Source of the DNA: Chitinophagaceae bacterium
GTDB taxonomy: Bacteria; Bacteroidota; Bacteroidia; Chitinophagales; Chitinophagaceae
Direction: 5' to 3'
Assembly (NCBI GenBank): GCA_025449935.1
Contig: JANWIJ010000031.1
Location: forward strand, 1-58,515
DNA length: 58,515 bases
The notes beneath the pieces are model-generated. The model was not told where the DNA came from. It did no database searches and saw only the letters and a program-made list of their open reading frames with translations. This document shows, one piece after another, positions 50,900-58,515 of the stretch (position 1 is the first letter of the stretch; each line of letters starts with the position of its first letter). A program made the translations under genes and the position numbers.

Positions 50900-52351
50900 T
50901 TAAAGTTTTATACCCTGGCCCCTGTAAAACTCCAGCAATTTTATTTTGAAGATATAATCATATTGCGCGTATAGCAGGTCTATCCTTGCCCTTTGCAGGT
51001 TATTCTGCGTAGTTACCAGGTCATACGTAGATAACAGGGCCAGTTCATATCTTTTCCCGGCAAATTCGTAAGCACGCTGAGAGGTTTCCACGGCTTTTTT
51101 GTTGGCATTGAATTTTTGCAGGGCCACGGTTGCATCGTTATAGGCTTTGTAAATATCCTGCTTCAGCGTCATATCATCCAGTTCCCTGGTAAGTTCCCAT
51201 TGCTTTACCTGTAGCTGTGAGCGTTCCCAGGCTGTCCGTGCCTGCCTGCCATTGAAAATAGGAATGCTTAACCCGATCCCGATATTCTGCCCGAAATTGT
51301 TATTGAACTGCGTACCGAGATTACCCGGTTTGAAATAACCTATTATTGTATTGCCCTCCTGTACCTGTGGTATTTCAACCGGGTAGAAAGTTCCACCTAC
51401 GTTGATGCGTAATCCATCGGTTGTTGAATACCCGGTAACTACCCGGTCATAAATAGCTCTCCTGAAAGAAATGGCATTTGAAAAAAGACTACCAAAGGCG
51501 GTGATGCTTGGATACATGCCTCCCCGGGCAGCAGCAACTGTCTTGCGGGCTGACTGTAAGCGCAGGTCATTTACTTTTTGCTGCGGAAGGTTAGACATCG
51601 CCAGGGCATACACGGCGTCAGGTTGCAATTCGCCCAACGGTAATACGGGTATGATTTCTACAGGTGGCTGTACCAGGTCAAAAGGAACTGCTGCATCCAG
51701 GTTCAGCAAAGCTTTCATCTGCAGAATAAATTGCTGGACGGTTCCTTCTGCGGTCACCAGGGCGGAACTGTCCCTCGCCAACTGCGCTTCGAGTTCTACC
51801 GCATTCAGTTCAGGTAATGAGCCGGCATCCACTTTTTTCCGGGTGATACTCAGTAACTCTTTGGATTGCTCAACCTGCACCACGGTCAGCCTCACCTGTT
51901 CCCGGCTGAGCAAAACCTGTAAATAAGCAACGGCTACATTCAACGCCACATCGTTTTTGGCTTTTTCTATTTGCTGCTTATCTGCTTCCCAGGATAAGCG
52001 GCTGGCCTCCGTAGTGTTTTTCAGCGAGAACCAGTTGAACAGGGTAACCTGTGATTGTAACTGCATGCCCAGGTTCAGGAAATTATTATCCTCCAATACA
52101 CCGGTGGTGGGATTCTCTGACCGGCCTAGGCGATAGCCAACACTCCCGCTATAATTCAGACTCGGCAGCTGGCCTGCTTTGTTTTGCCTGACCAGCAATT
52201 CAGAAAATTTTGCCTGCAGGTCCGATTGCCTGACGGAGATATTATTTTTAAGTGCATAATCAACGCATCGCTGTATATCCCATTTTTCCTGGGCTCCCGC
52301 ACCGGTAAATACAAACAGCGCAGTCAATAGTATCAGGTACCTGAAAATCAT
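50900..52351 (-). CDS. TolC-family outer-membrane efflux channel
   Basis: 483 residues. Signal peptide about 1-20, then two repeats of the TolC helical hairpin: WDIQRCVDYALKNNISVRQ opens the first, and the second repeat is in the C-terminal half. The family residues GQLPSLNYSGSVGYRLG and GLSIPIFNGRQARTAWE are in place. It forms a trimeric channel across the outer membrane for the adaptor encoded just downstream. It is first in its operon; a -7 box lies directly before the start. Confidence 0.93.
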   Translation of the reverse strand: MIFRYLILLTALFVFTGAGAQEKWDIQRCVDYALKNNISVRQSDLQAKFSELLVRQNKAGQLPSLNYSGSVGYRLGRSENPTTGVLEDNNFLNLGMQLQSQVTLFNWFSLKNTTEASRLSWEADKQQIEKAKNDVALNVAVAYLQVLLSREQVRLTVVQVEQSKELLSITRKKVDAGSLPELNAVELEAQLARDSSALVTAEGTVQQFILQMKALLNLDAAVPFDLVQPPVEIIPVLPLGELQPDAVYALAMSNLPQQKVNDLRLQSARKTVAAARGGMYPSITAFGSLFSNAISFRRAIYDRVVTGYSTTDGLRINVGGTFYPVEIPQVQEGNTIIGYFKPGNLGTQFNNNFGQNIGIGLSIPIFNGRQARTAWERSQLQVKQWELTRELDDMTLKQDIYKAYNDATVALQKFNANKKAVETSQRAYEFAGKRYELALLSTYDLVTTQNNLQRARIDLLYAQYDYIFKIKLLEFYRGQGIKL

Positions 52352-52355
52352 CCGG

Positions 52356-52363
52356 CAAAAATA
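52356..52363 (-). promoter_or_regulatory. Candidate -7 box (TATTTTTG) of the TolC-adaptor operon
   Basis: An exact TAnnTTTG element whose last base is five bases from the TolC start codon, as in nadE. If real, the mRNA would be leaderless or nearly so. No convincing -33 element. Confidence 0.35.
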
Positions 52364-52412
52364 AATGAATTGGCCCCGATGCCTGATGATTTTTTAAGAA
52401 TGGAGATCAAAA

Positions 52413-53591
52413 TTATTTGTCAATGCCAGCCAGTGCCTGTTCCAGGTCACTGATGAGGTATGCAGGTTCTTCCAGGCCAACATACATCCGAATATAGCCA
52501 TGTTCTTTATTGGCAGGATCAAAATCTGCGGGGAGTATGCCGGCACATTTTGGAATCACGAGGCTTTCATGCCCTCCCCAGCTAACAGCCATCATAATAT
52601 GCTGCAGGGATTCGCAAAATTGTACAATGGATTGCCTGTTTTTTGTTTTTAGTCTGAACGTAAACAGGCCCCCTGCTCCTTTCATCTGCTGCACGGCCAG
52701 CTGGTATTGCGGAAAAGATTCATCAAATGGGAAGAGAACCGATTCAACCACCGGGTGCTGCTTCATGTATTGAACAATTTCTGCCGTGGTCCGGGTGATC
52801 CGTTCAATTCTTGCCGGTAAGGTTCTCAATCCCCTGATCAGCAACCAGGCATTAAAAGGCTGGATGCCGCTTCCTATATTGAGGTACTCGCTGTCAAATA
52901 TTTTTTTCATCATCGCATGGCTGCCGCTTAATACGCCACCCAGCGTATCACTGTGGCCCCCGATATACTTGGTAGCTGTTTGCATTGACATGTCTATTCC
53001 CATTTCGATGGGTTTTTGATACAAGGGCGTACAGTAACTGTTATCGGCCAGGGTCGTAATTCCTTTTGATTTTGCCAGTGCTGCTACTTCCCTGATGGGT
53101 TGCAAGGCATAGTCCCAGCTATTCGGGGATTCGAGGTAATAAAAGGTAGTGTTGGGGCGGGTGGCTGCGTCCCAGTTGCTGGTGGCGGTGCCGTCAATAT
53201 AAGTAACGGTTACGCCAAACCGTGGTAATATCACATCGAACATTCTTTGTACCCAGGTATAGGGCTTTGCCACCGAAACAATATGATCTCCTGATTTTAT
53301 ATTCGCAAAGATCCCGGCAAAAATAGCCGCGGCCCCATTATTAAATACCAGGCAGTCCTCCGCCCCGTCCAGCGCTGCCAGTTTTTTCCGGAGAATATCA
53401 ACGGTTGGGTTCAATCCCCGGCTGTAGAGATAACCGCCCATTTCATCATCGAAAGCCCGGCTGAGATCAGCTACTTTTTTAAAAGCAAAATTACTGGTTT
53501 GAATAATGGGTGGGGATACGGCATTGAAATAATTTTCCCGGTCCTCGCCCAGTTCATTGAGTATATAGGAGATATTATCAGGAAGATGCAT
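52413..53591 (-). CDS. Trans-sulfuration-family PLP enzyme (cystathionine synthase/lyase type)
   Basis: 392 residues from ATG 53591 (a TTG at 53618 lies further into the permease gene). Fold-type I Cys/Met metabolism enzyme: Tyr56-Ser-Arg58 in YSRGLNPT, the phosphate-binding FNNGAAAIF, active-site Tyr111 (AKPYTWVQRM), Asp183 in TLADNSYCTP, Lys208 in TKYIGGHSDTLGG and the C-terminal YIRMYVGLEE. Whether it is a cystathionine gamma-synthase, beta- or gamma-lyase, or methionine gamma-lyase is not decided by sequence. It overlaps the permease gene by 14 bases, so joint translation is likely. Confidence 0.9.
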   Translation of the reverse strand: MHLPDNISYILNELGEDRENYFNAVSPPIIQTSNFAFKKVADLSRAFDDEMGGYLYSRGLNPTVDILRKKLAALDGAEDCLVFNNGAAAIFAGIFANIKSGDHIVSVAKPYTWVQRMFDVILPRFGVTVTYIDGTATSNWDAATRPNTTFYYLESPNSWDYALQPIREVAALAKSKGITTLADNSYCTPLYQKPIEMGIDMSMQTATKYIGGHSDTLGGVLSGSHAMMKKIFDSEYLNIGSGIQPFNAWLLIRGLRTLPARIERITRTTAEIVQYMKQHPVVESVLFPFDESFPQYQLAVQQMKGAGGLFTFRLKTKNRQSIVQFCESLQHIMMAVSWGGHESLVIPKCAGILPADFDPANKEHGYIRMYVGLEEPAYLISDLEQALAGIDK

Positions 53592-54918
53592 TTTTTGGCT
53601 TATTAATCCTTGTAACAAAGAAATAGATCAGTAAAAAAAGAGCAAACACGGCCGTACCGATTAAAGCAAGGTCCGGTGTATTGAATGCAATAGAAGTGCC
53701 GACAAAAATGTACGCGGCAATGAAAATGATGGGTAGCATGGGATAGAGCTTCATCTTGTAAATACCTGTCCCGTCCAGGTGCCGGGTTCTTTTGCGTAAA
53801 ATAAAAATCGTGGCAGCCGACGTCGCCATCCCAATAGAGTCGAGGAAGATCGTGAAACCCAGTATCTGGTCAAACTCCTTGGCGAAAAATAATACAATGA
53901 TACCCATGGCAGCAAAAACGGTCAGGCTGATGGTCAGGACATCCTTTTTTTCTTCCCGTTTCTGGAAGGCTTTGGGCAGGATACCATCTTTGCTCATGGC
54001 ATACATAACCCTTGGGTTGCTCAGCAACAAAACATTTACATAGGCCAGCACGGCGATAAAAAGCAACACGGAGGCAATGCTTTTCCCAGCGGGGCCAAAC
54101 ATTTTTTCTACCACGATGGAAGCAATGCCCCGGGAAGTTTTCAGCTGTTCAAACCCGATAGCATTATAGTATGCATAGCTGACTGCTAGGTAAAGGCTGA
54201 TAATAATAATAATGCCGATAAAAATACCTTTGGGAATCGTCTTTCGTGGTTCATGAACTTCTTCGCCGAAATTAATCGTTTGCTGGTAACCCCCATAGGT
54301 AAAAGAAACCGCGATCAGGGCAATCCCAAATGATTTTATATAATCCATGGAAGTGAATTCCCGGATAGCCTCCGGTGATGCGGAACTTCCGTTACCGGTA
54401 ATAAAAAAAATCGAACTTATCAGCAATAGGAGCATGCCTATTTTGATGATCATAAGAATATTCTGCGCCATGGAACTCATCCTGAGTCCCAGTAAATTCA
54501 CAAAATAAAAAAGAATGATCGGGACCATGGCCACAAAGGCCCGGGTAGTATTATCCGGTGTCGTTTTGAAAATGACCTGCGATATGTATTCGCTGCCGAT
54601 CAAAGCAACTCCCGACATGGAAGCTGCGTTTGAAATCAGGATGATACAATTGATAGCAAAGGCAATGGAAGGGTGATAACATTCCGCGAACACTTTATAA
54701 TAACCTCCTGTAACCGGGAAACGGGAACCTATTTCGGCATAGGTCAGTGCCCCGCAGAGGGCAACCAAGCCACCTGCGAACCACGCGATAAAAAAAACGG
54801 CAGGATTAATGGCAGCATTGGCGGCATCGGAAGAGGTTCTGAATATTCCCATGCCAATAACCAGTCCGACGGTGATCATCGTGAGATCAAACAGCCGCAA
54901 TTTTGGTTTTCCTGTCAT
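53578..54918 (-). CDS. APC-family amino acid permease
   Basis: 446 residues from ATG 54918; an ATG at 54963 would add a 15-residue leader across the candidate promoter. Twelve hydrophobic helices are predicted. The first carries LFDLTMITVGLVIGMGIF, with the GMGIF-type glycine-rich substrate motif, and the family segment GALTYAEIGSRFPVTGGYY follows. It imports or exchanges an amino acid by proton or substrate antiport. Translational overlap with a trans-sulfuration enzyme suggests Cys, Met or a related substrate, but this is inference. Confidence 0.92.
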   Translation of the reverse strand: MTGKPKLRLFDLTMITVGLVIGMGIFRTSSDAANAAINPAVFFIAWFAGGLVALCGALTYAEIGSRFPVTGGYYKVFAECYHPSIAFAINCIILISNAASMSGVALIGSEYISQVIFKTTPDNTTRAFVAMVPIILFYFVNLLGLRMSSMAQNILMIIKIGMLLLLISSIFFITGNGSSASPEAIREFTSMDYIKSFGIALIAVSFTYGGYQQTINFGEEVHEPRKTIPKGIFIGIIIIISLYLAVSYAYYNAIGFEQLKTSRGIASIVVEKMFGPAGKSIASVLLFIAVLAYVNVLLLSNPRVMYAMSKDGILPKAFQKREEKKDVLTISLTVFAAMGIIVLFFAKEFDQILGFTIFLDSIGMATSAATIFILRKRTRHLDGTGIYKMKLYPMLPIIFIAAYIFVGTSIAFNTPDLALIGTAVFALFLLIYFFVTRINKPKNASS

Positions 54919-54930
54919 GGCTTGAAGATA

Positions 54931-54938
54931 CAAAGAAA
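54931..54938 (-). promoter_or_regulatory. Weak -7 box (TTTCTTTG) of the permease gene
   Basis: One mismatch to TAnnTTTG on the minus strand, 13 bases upstream of ATG 54918. A plus-strand TAACTTTA (one mismatch) in the same 54-base gap could serve the divergent TonB receptor. Low confidence, but it favours the shorter permease start. Confidence 0.25.
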
Positions 54939-54972
54939 AGGTTCTAACTTTAATCCTGTTCATTCCTCATCT

Positions 54973-57045
54973 ATGAAACAGGTCATTGTCTTTTCTGTCT
55001 TCCTTTTCTTTTTTACTCCCTGCTTTTCACAGGATGAACTACCAGACTCATCAAAAACACTCGACGAAGTAACCATCAGGTCCTTTGAACAAAACCGTTC
55101 GCTAAGATCAACTGTCACAACAGTAAAAATTATTGAATCGAACAACGGGGACCGGTATAACAAAACCTCGCTGGTTAACGAGTTCAATACAATAGCGGGT
55201 GTAAGGATGGAAGAACGCTCTCCCGGCAGTTACCGGATTAATATCCGCGGCAGTTCACTCCGTTCCCCCTTCGGTGTGCGGAATGTAAAAGTATACTGGA
55301 ACGATATTCCTGTTACTGATCCGGGCGGCAATACCTATTTCAACCAGTTTGCCTGGAATAATTTTTCGCATATTGAAATATTTAAAGGCCCTGCCGGAAG
55401 TTTGTATGGCGCCGGTACCGGGGGATTAATCTTAATGAATACTTTATCATCCTGGCAACCCGGCGCAAGTCTTGAATATATTACCGGCAGTTACCAGCTC
55501 CAGAATATTTTCGCTTCAGTCCGGTACGGGAAAAAAGAAAACATGAGCCAGCTTTCTTTTGCACACAATAAAACCGATGGTTACCGTACGCAAAGCCAGC
55601 TGAGAAGAGATAATTTTTCCTGGGTCACTAAATTAAAAATTTCAGAGAGACAGCAATTTTCAGCTTCCCTCCTGTTCACAGATATGTATTATCAAACCCC
55701 CGGGGCCCTGACATTGGCCGAATTTAAAAATGCGCCCAAAGATGCAAGGCCCGCGGCCGGTGCATTTCCGTCCGCCATCGCCGCGAAAGCGGCCATCAAC
55801 CAAATGAATTTCCTGGCAGGATTCAGTCACACCTACAAAATGACCCGGGACATTGTTAATCAAACCACTTTTTATGGATCGTTTGTGGAAATTAAAAACC
55901 CGGCGATCCGCAACTATGAAAGAAGGAGTGAGCCCAGCTTTGGCGGCCGTACGGTTTTCAGCTATGAAAAAAAAGAACCCGGCATTGCCTGGCAATTTGT
56001 AGCAGGCAGCGAGTTCCAGCATGGCTTCTTTAATACACTGGTCTCTAAAAACCTGAATGGCAATCCCGACACCCTGCAAACAAATGATGATATTGTTTAC
56101 AGCGCTACCAGCATTTTTGTACAGGGGGATATCGGGCTGGCGGGTAATTTTTTTATTAACGCCGGCTTCAGCATGAACAAAACAAAAGTGAGTTTCACGC
56201 GGATCAACAGTTACCCCATCCTGACACAAACCCGCTCATACCGTAACGAAATAGCGCCCAGAATTTCCGTAAAAAAAGTAATAAATAATGGACTCTTTCT
56301 GAAAGCAACTGTTTCCCGGGGTTTTTCCCCGCCAACCGTAGCGGAGCTCTTACCTTCCACCGGAGTGATCAGCACCAGTCTCGAAGCCGAATACGGGTGG
56401 AACTATGAAATGACTTTGGGGTATGAACTCTTTAAAAGAAAGCTGCGACTGGAGGCAACAGGTTTTTACTTTAAACTCAATAACGCGCTGGTGCAGCGCA
56501 GAGATAGTTCCGGCGCGGATTTTTTTGTAAACGCGGGCGACATCAAACAAAAAGGAATAGAACTGACAGCTGATTTTAGCGGAAGTTCCCGGAAAGGATT
56601 TATTGATTATTACACCATACAGGCTGCTTATACCCGCAATGCCTTTCGCTATGGAAGTTTTGTAAGGGGTATCAATGATAATTTTTCCGGCAAAACAGTG
56701 CCCTCAGTTCCCGCCAATACTTTTTCTGCCCTGGCAGATATCCAGTCCCGGAAAGGCATTTATTCCAATATAACGTACTACGTCGCTTCAAAAATATTCC
56801 TGAATGATGCCAATACCGCCTTGGCGGAAACCTATCATTTACTCGGCTGGCGCATCGGCTGGAAAAAAACCGTACGCAAAAAGTTTAAGTTGAATTTTTA
56901 TGCCGGGGCTGATAACCTGCTGGACCAGCATTACAGCCTGGGAAATGATATCAATGCGGCCGCCAACCGTTTTTACAATGCAGCCCCGCAAAGAAATTAT
57001 TATGTGGGATTATCCTTTCAGTGGGTCAAGCTTACAAAAAAATAG
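54973..57045 (+). CDS. TonB-dependent outer-membrane receptor, ligand unknown
   Basis: 690 residues from ATG 54973; the frame is open for 100 codons upstream, but that part lies over the divergent permease gene and lacks a signal peptide. Signal peptide about 1-19, then TLDEVTI as TonB box (about 28-34). The plug has SYRINIRGSSLRSPFGVRNV and VKVYWNDIPVTDPGGNTYFN, with HIEIFKGPAGSLYGAGTGG, and the barrel ends in WVKLTKK. No carboxypeptidase-like N-terminal domain or SusD partner is present, so it is not a SusC. Ligand candidates include siderophores or other chelates. Confidence 0.9.
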   Translation: MKQVIVFSVFLFFFTPCFSQDELPDSSKTLDEVTIRSFEQNRSLRSTVTTVKIIESNNGDRYNKTSLVNEFNTIAGVRMEERSPGSYRINIRGSSLRSPFGVRNVKVYWNDIPVTDPGGNTYFNQFAWNNFSHIEIFKGPAGSLYGAGTGGLILMNTLSSWQPGASLEYITGSYQLQNIFASVRYGKKENMSQLSFAHNKTDGYRTQSQLRRDNFSWVTKLKISERQQFSASLLFTDMYYQTPGALTLAEFKNAPKDARPAAGAFPSAIAAKAAINQMNFLAGFSHTYKMTRDIVNQTTFYGSFVEIKNPAIRNYERRSEPSFGGRTVFSYEKKEPGIAWQFVAGSEFQHGFFNTLVSKNLNGNPDTLQTNDDIVYSATSIFVQGDIGLAGNFFINAGFSMNKTKVSFTRINSYPILTQTRSYRNEIAPRISVKKVINNGLFLKATVSRGFSPPTVAELLPSTGVISTSLEAEYGWNYEMTLGYELFKRKLRLEATGFYFKLNNALVQRRDSSGADFFVNAGDIKQKGIELTADFSGSSRKGFIDYYTIQAAYTRNAFRYGSFVRGINDNFSGKTVPSVPANTFSALADIQSRKGIYSNITYYVASKIFLNDANTALAETYHLLGWRIGWKKTVRKKFKLNFYAGADNLLDQHYSLGNDINAAANRFYNAAPQRNYYVGLSFQWVKLTKK

Positions 57046-57051
57046 ACCAGT

Positions 57052-57804
57052 TCAATACCTGACCACGGGGCAATCCAATACATTCTTTTTGCCGATCCGG
57101 TAGATGGCTCCCACGGATATGGTTTGATAATGGTCATACCTCGCAGGATTGGCCGCCTGGCTGAATCCATCAAGGTAATCGGTAAAGGTCCACCGGTATG
57201 CGGTCTCTGCAGTAACAGCTATCCGTGGTGTAAGACCATAGCGTATTCCCACACCTGCGGGAATGACCGGTATTACCCGCGGCAAATCATGTGCTTCATC
57301 GGCAGCAATCCGGCCGGGCAGGTCAGACCCATCCCCAAAATAAGCCGCATTAAAATCGCTCCAGTCTCTTTTAACTTTCAACAAGCTGATACCGGCGCCC
57401 GCAAACAGGTAAGGAGACAACCCTTTGTCATCGTAATTTTTTCCCAGCGGGTTCCAAACCAGCAGGGGCGTAAATTCAAACACCGGGGAACGGAAACGGA
57501 AGGCTCTTTCTTTCCTGAACTCCGGGTTGTCATATTTTGCATCATCCCCTTTTAAACCCCCGATGGAAAGATTTGCCCGTACTAAAAAAGACCGGCTTAT
57601 TATTTTGCTCCCATGAATGCTTACACCAAATCGCATTGTTTCATAAGATCCAAACCGGTTCGGAGTCAGGTCTCCCTGGTAAATAAAGCTGCTGAGCGCT
57701 ATTCCCAACTCGTATTTCGGGAGGTTAACCTGTGCTGACAGGGAAGTGTTTTGTAATAAAACAAGGAGGAGAATGACAGGTATCTGCTGCAGATTTTTGT
57801 GCAT
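57052..57804 (-). CDS. DUF6089 outer-membrane beta-barrel protein
   Basis: 250 residues. The signal peptide ends near SLSAQ (about 24). The remainder is an eight-strand-type barrel: YELGIALSSFIYQGDLTP, GVSIHGSKIISRSFLVRANL, LSPYLFAGAGISLLKVKRDW, IPVIPAGVGIRYGLTPRIAVTAE and the last strand SVGAIYRIG. DUF6089 proteins are common in Bacteroidota; their function is not known to me. It converges with the TonB receptor, six bases apart. A short hairpin (GGAATGC/GCATTCC) lies in its leader near 57825-57843. Confidence 0.85.
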   Translation of the reverse strand: MHKNLQQIPVILLLVLLQNTSLSAQVNLPKYELGIALSSFIYQGDLTPNRFGSYETMRFGVSIHGSKIISRSFLVRANLSIGGLKGDDAKYDNPEFRKERAFRFRSPVFEFTPLLVWNPLGKNYDDKGLSPYLFAGAGISLLKVKRDWSDFNAAYFGDGSDLPGRIAADEAHDLPRVIPVIPAGVGIRYGLTPRIAVTAETAYRWTFTDYLDGFSQAANPARYDHYQTISVGAIYRIGKKNVLDCPVVRY

Positions 57805-58115
57805 GGCATATAATTTTTTGCCTGGAATGCAACCCGCATTCCGGGATAGAACAGAAGTTGTTTTGGTAATAATTTAAAAAGGAAAGGCAAAGGGAAAGAT
57901 GGCAGCAATTACTCAACGAAAAAAACAGGAATAGATTACATGCCTCTTTGTTAAAATCTCCGTGAAAATTTTTAGAATTGATTCATGGGAATATTTGGCT
58001 GTTGACCGTGTAATGGTGGCAAAGTTTATTCCGGGTTTAAAAAATAATAGAGAAGGTTGCTGGTGCCACTCGCCACCCTGTTGAAAACTCTTCTGGCAGG
58101 AAATTGTTCTCTCCC
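57805..58115. other. Intergenic region before the riboswitch promoter
   Basis: About 310 bases between the DUF6089 start on the minus strand and the riboswitch promoter on the plus strand. Apart from the leader hairpin near 57825-57843 it is AT-rich and has no frame or RNA structure I can support. It presumably holds the DUF6089 promoter. Confidence 0.6.
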
Positions 58116-58123
58116 TACATTTG
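58116..58123 (+). promoter_or_regulatory. Candidate -7 box (TACATTTG) driving the cobalamin riboswitch
   Basis: An exact TAnnTTTG element ending about 10 bases before the conserved riboswitch 5' end; a TCTG 20 bases upstream can serve as -33. Transcription would start near 58130. Confidence 0.5.
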
Positions 58124-58124
58124 C

Positions 58125-58352
58125 AAAGATTTGGTTCCCGGCTTAATAACCGGGATTAAAAGGGAAGTCAGTCAAAATCTGACGCTATCCCCGTAGCTGT
58201 AAGGCCGGGGAATGGAGTATGGCGAGGAGTGGGAATCCCACTTCCTTCTTACCAGGCTCCACTCTCCAGTTGAGTTGAATTATAACCACTGTCCCGCGCC
58301 CTGCGTGATGGGAAGGTGCTCAATAAAGGCTAAGCCAGAAGACCTGCCACTT
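58125..58352 (+). promoter_or_regulatory. Cobalamin (B12) riboswitch
   Basis: All core elements of the B12 aptamer occur in order: GATTAAAAGGGAA at 58154-58166, CCCCGTAGCTGTAAG at 58189-58203, a variable peripheral arm, CCACTG at 58286-58291 with GGGAAGG at 58310-58316, and the B12 box AGCCAGAAGACCTGCC at 58333-58348 (one change from the common AGCCAGGAGACCTGCC). It binds adenosylcobalamin or a related form and represses the downstream gene, usually B12 uptake or synthesis, or a B12-independent isozyme. Confidence 0.95.
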
Positions 58353-58363
58353 CAGTTAAACAA

Positions 58364-58398
58364 CCTGCCCACTGGTTTACCTCCGGGAGGAGGCAGGC
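58364..58398 (+). promoter_or_regulatory. Hairpin downstream of the riboswitch, possible expression platform
   Basis: CCTGCC at 58364-58369 can pair with GGCAGG at 58392-58397, with an inner CCTCC/GGAGG pair at 58380-58384 and 58386-58390. The CCTGCC also repeats part of the B12 box (CCTGCC at 58343-58348), so the two could compete for GGCAGG. No T-run follows, so this is not an intrinsic terminator. Confidence 0.4.
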
Positions 58399-58496
58399 AA
58401 ACATTCAGCTTTCGGGTGAAAGGCATGAGATGTAAAAGTCGAAGGACATTTATATTTCTATCTCTATTTTCCGGAAGCAGTCACGCAAAAATTTTC

Positions 58497-58515
58497 ATGT
58501 ATATGAAAAAAAATC
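58497..58515 (+). CDS. Start of a B12-regulated gene cut by the window edge
   Basis: ATG at 58497 and a second in-frame ATG at 58503 open onto a Lys-rich start (MYMKKK) that looks like the beginning of a signal peptide. Only six codons are visible. An in-frame ATG at 58425 gives a longer, less typical N-terminus. The upstream cobalamin riboswitch suggests a TonB-dependent B12 receptor or another B12-related gene. It is partial. Confidence 0.4.

Noticed and set aside
54673-54972. 100-codon upstream extension of the second TonB receptor
   Set aside because: It overlaps the divergent permease gene and lacks a signal peptide; the ATG at 54973 gives one directly.
55660-56229. 189-codon minus-strand frame inside the TonB receptor at 54973-57045
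   Set aside because: The receptor is continuous and well supported on the plus strand; the antisense product has no domain or signal peptide.
1-58515. Mobile element, phage, CRISPR or defence island
   Set aside because: I found no transposase, integrase, phage structural gene, nuclease cluster, direct-repeat array or abrupt change of composition; the genes are chromosomal housekeeping and envelope functions.

Overview
The window reads as ordinary chromosomal DNA of a Bacteroidota bacterium, most likely the Chitinophagia/Chitinophagaceae line. The reasons are the gliding/type IX secretion genes gldB and gldKLMN, a DUF5686 outer-membrane protein, two TonB-dependent receptors, a MoxR/Bat aerotolerance operon, a Thermus-type isocitrate dehydrogenase, TAnnTTTG-type -7 promoter elements and the near absence of Shine-Dalgarno sequences. 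Genes are densely packed on both strands. I see no tRNA, rRNA, CRISPR array, insertion sequence or prophage.

Layout. 1-2811 (minus): a small operon of a polytopic membrane protein, a winged-helix regulator, a Coq4-like protein, two small membrane proteins and a DgkA-type kinase, headed by a perfect 21-bp palindrome. 2939-5422: DUF5686 protein. 5549-9855: glycerol utilisation (glpK, glpD, glpF) followed by an exported RidA protein. 9860-13319: class III aminotransferase, gamma carbonic anhydrase, two small proteins, rsgA. 13365-17126 (minus): moxR, DUF58, BatD-like, batA. 17276-27152: lipoprotein, nadE, gldB, fatty acid desaturase, apaG, icd, SUI1/YciH, nadC, DUF4783, gpmI. 27174-31065: a haem-binding protein, an unknown membrane protein, a TonB receptor of haem-receptor type and a PepSY protein, possibly one iron/haem uptake locus. 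31194-33239: ECF sigma factor and a membrane-anchored partner with a barrel-like C-terminus. 33336-35722: lipoprotein and uvrC. 35968-40829 (minus): gldK-gldL-gldM-gldN, the type IX secretion core and motor. 40978-49453: DUF255 thioredoxin-fold protein, hemD, DUF4271, a BamA/TamA-like protein, hemW, two tiny membrane proteins, gpsA. 49536-54918 (minus): HlyD adaptor, TolC channel, a trans-sulfuration-type PLP enzyme and an APC permease. 54973-57045: second TonB receptor. 57052-57804: DUF6089 protein. 58116 to the end: a promoter and a cobalamin riboswitch leading into a gene cut off by the window edge.

How the parts connect. GlpF, GlpK and GlpD take glycerol to dihydroxyacetone phosphate, while GpsA makes glycerol-3-phosphate for lipids. 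GldKLMN and GldB serve type IX secretion and gliding. NadC and NadE serve NAD synthesis. HemD and HemW serve tetrapyrrole synthesis and haem handling.

Most of the window is housekeeping. The points most worth a second look are: a Coq4-like zinc-site protein under a palindromic operator, in a group that normally makes menaquinone; a palindromic repeat inserted in frame in hemW; terminator-like hairpins inside the gldK-gldL junction and directly before the PepSY start; a sigma-factor partner that appears to span the envelope; and the long leader after the cobalamin riboswitch.
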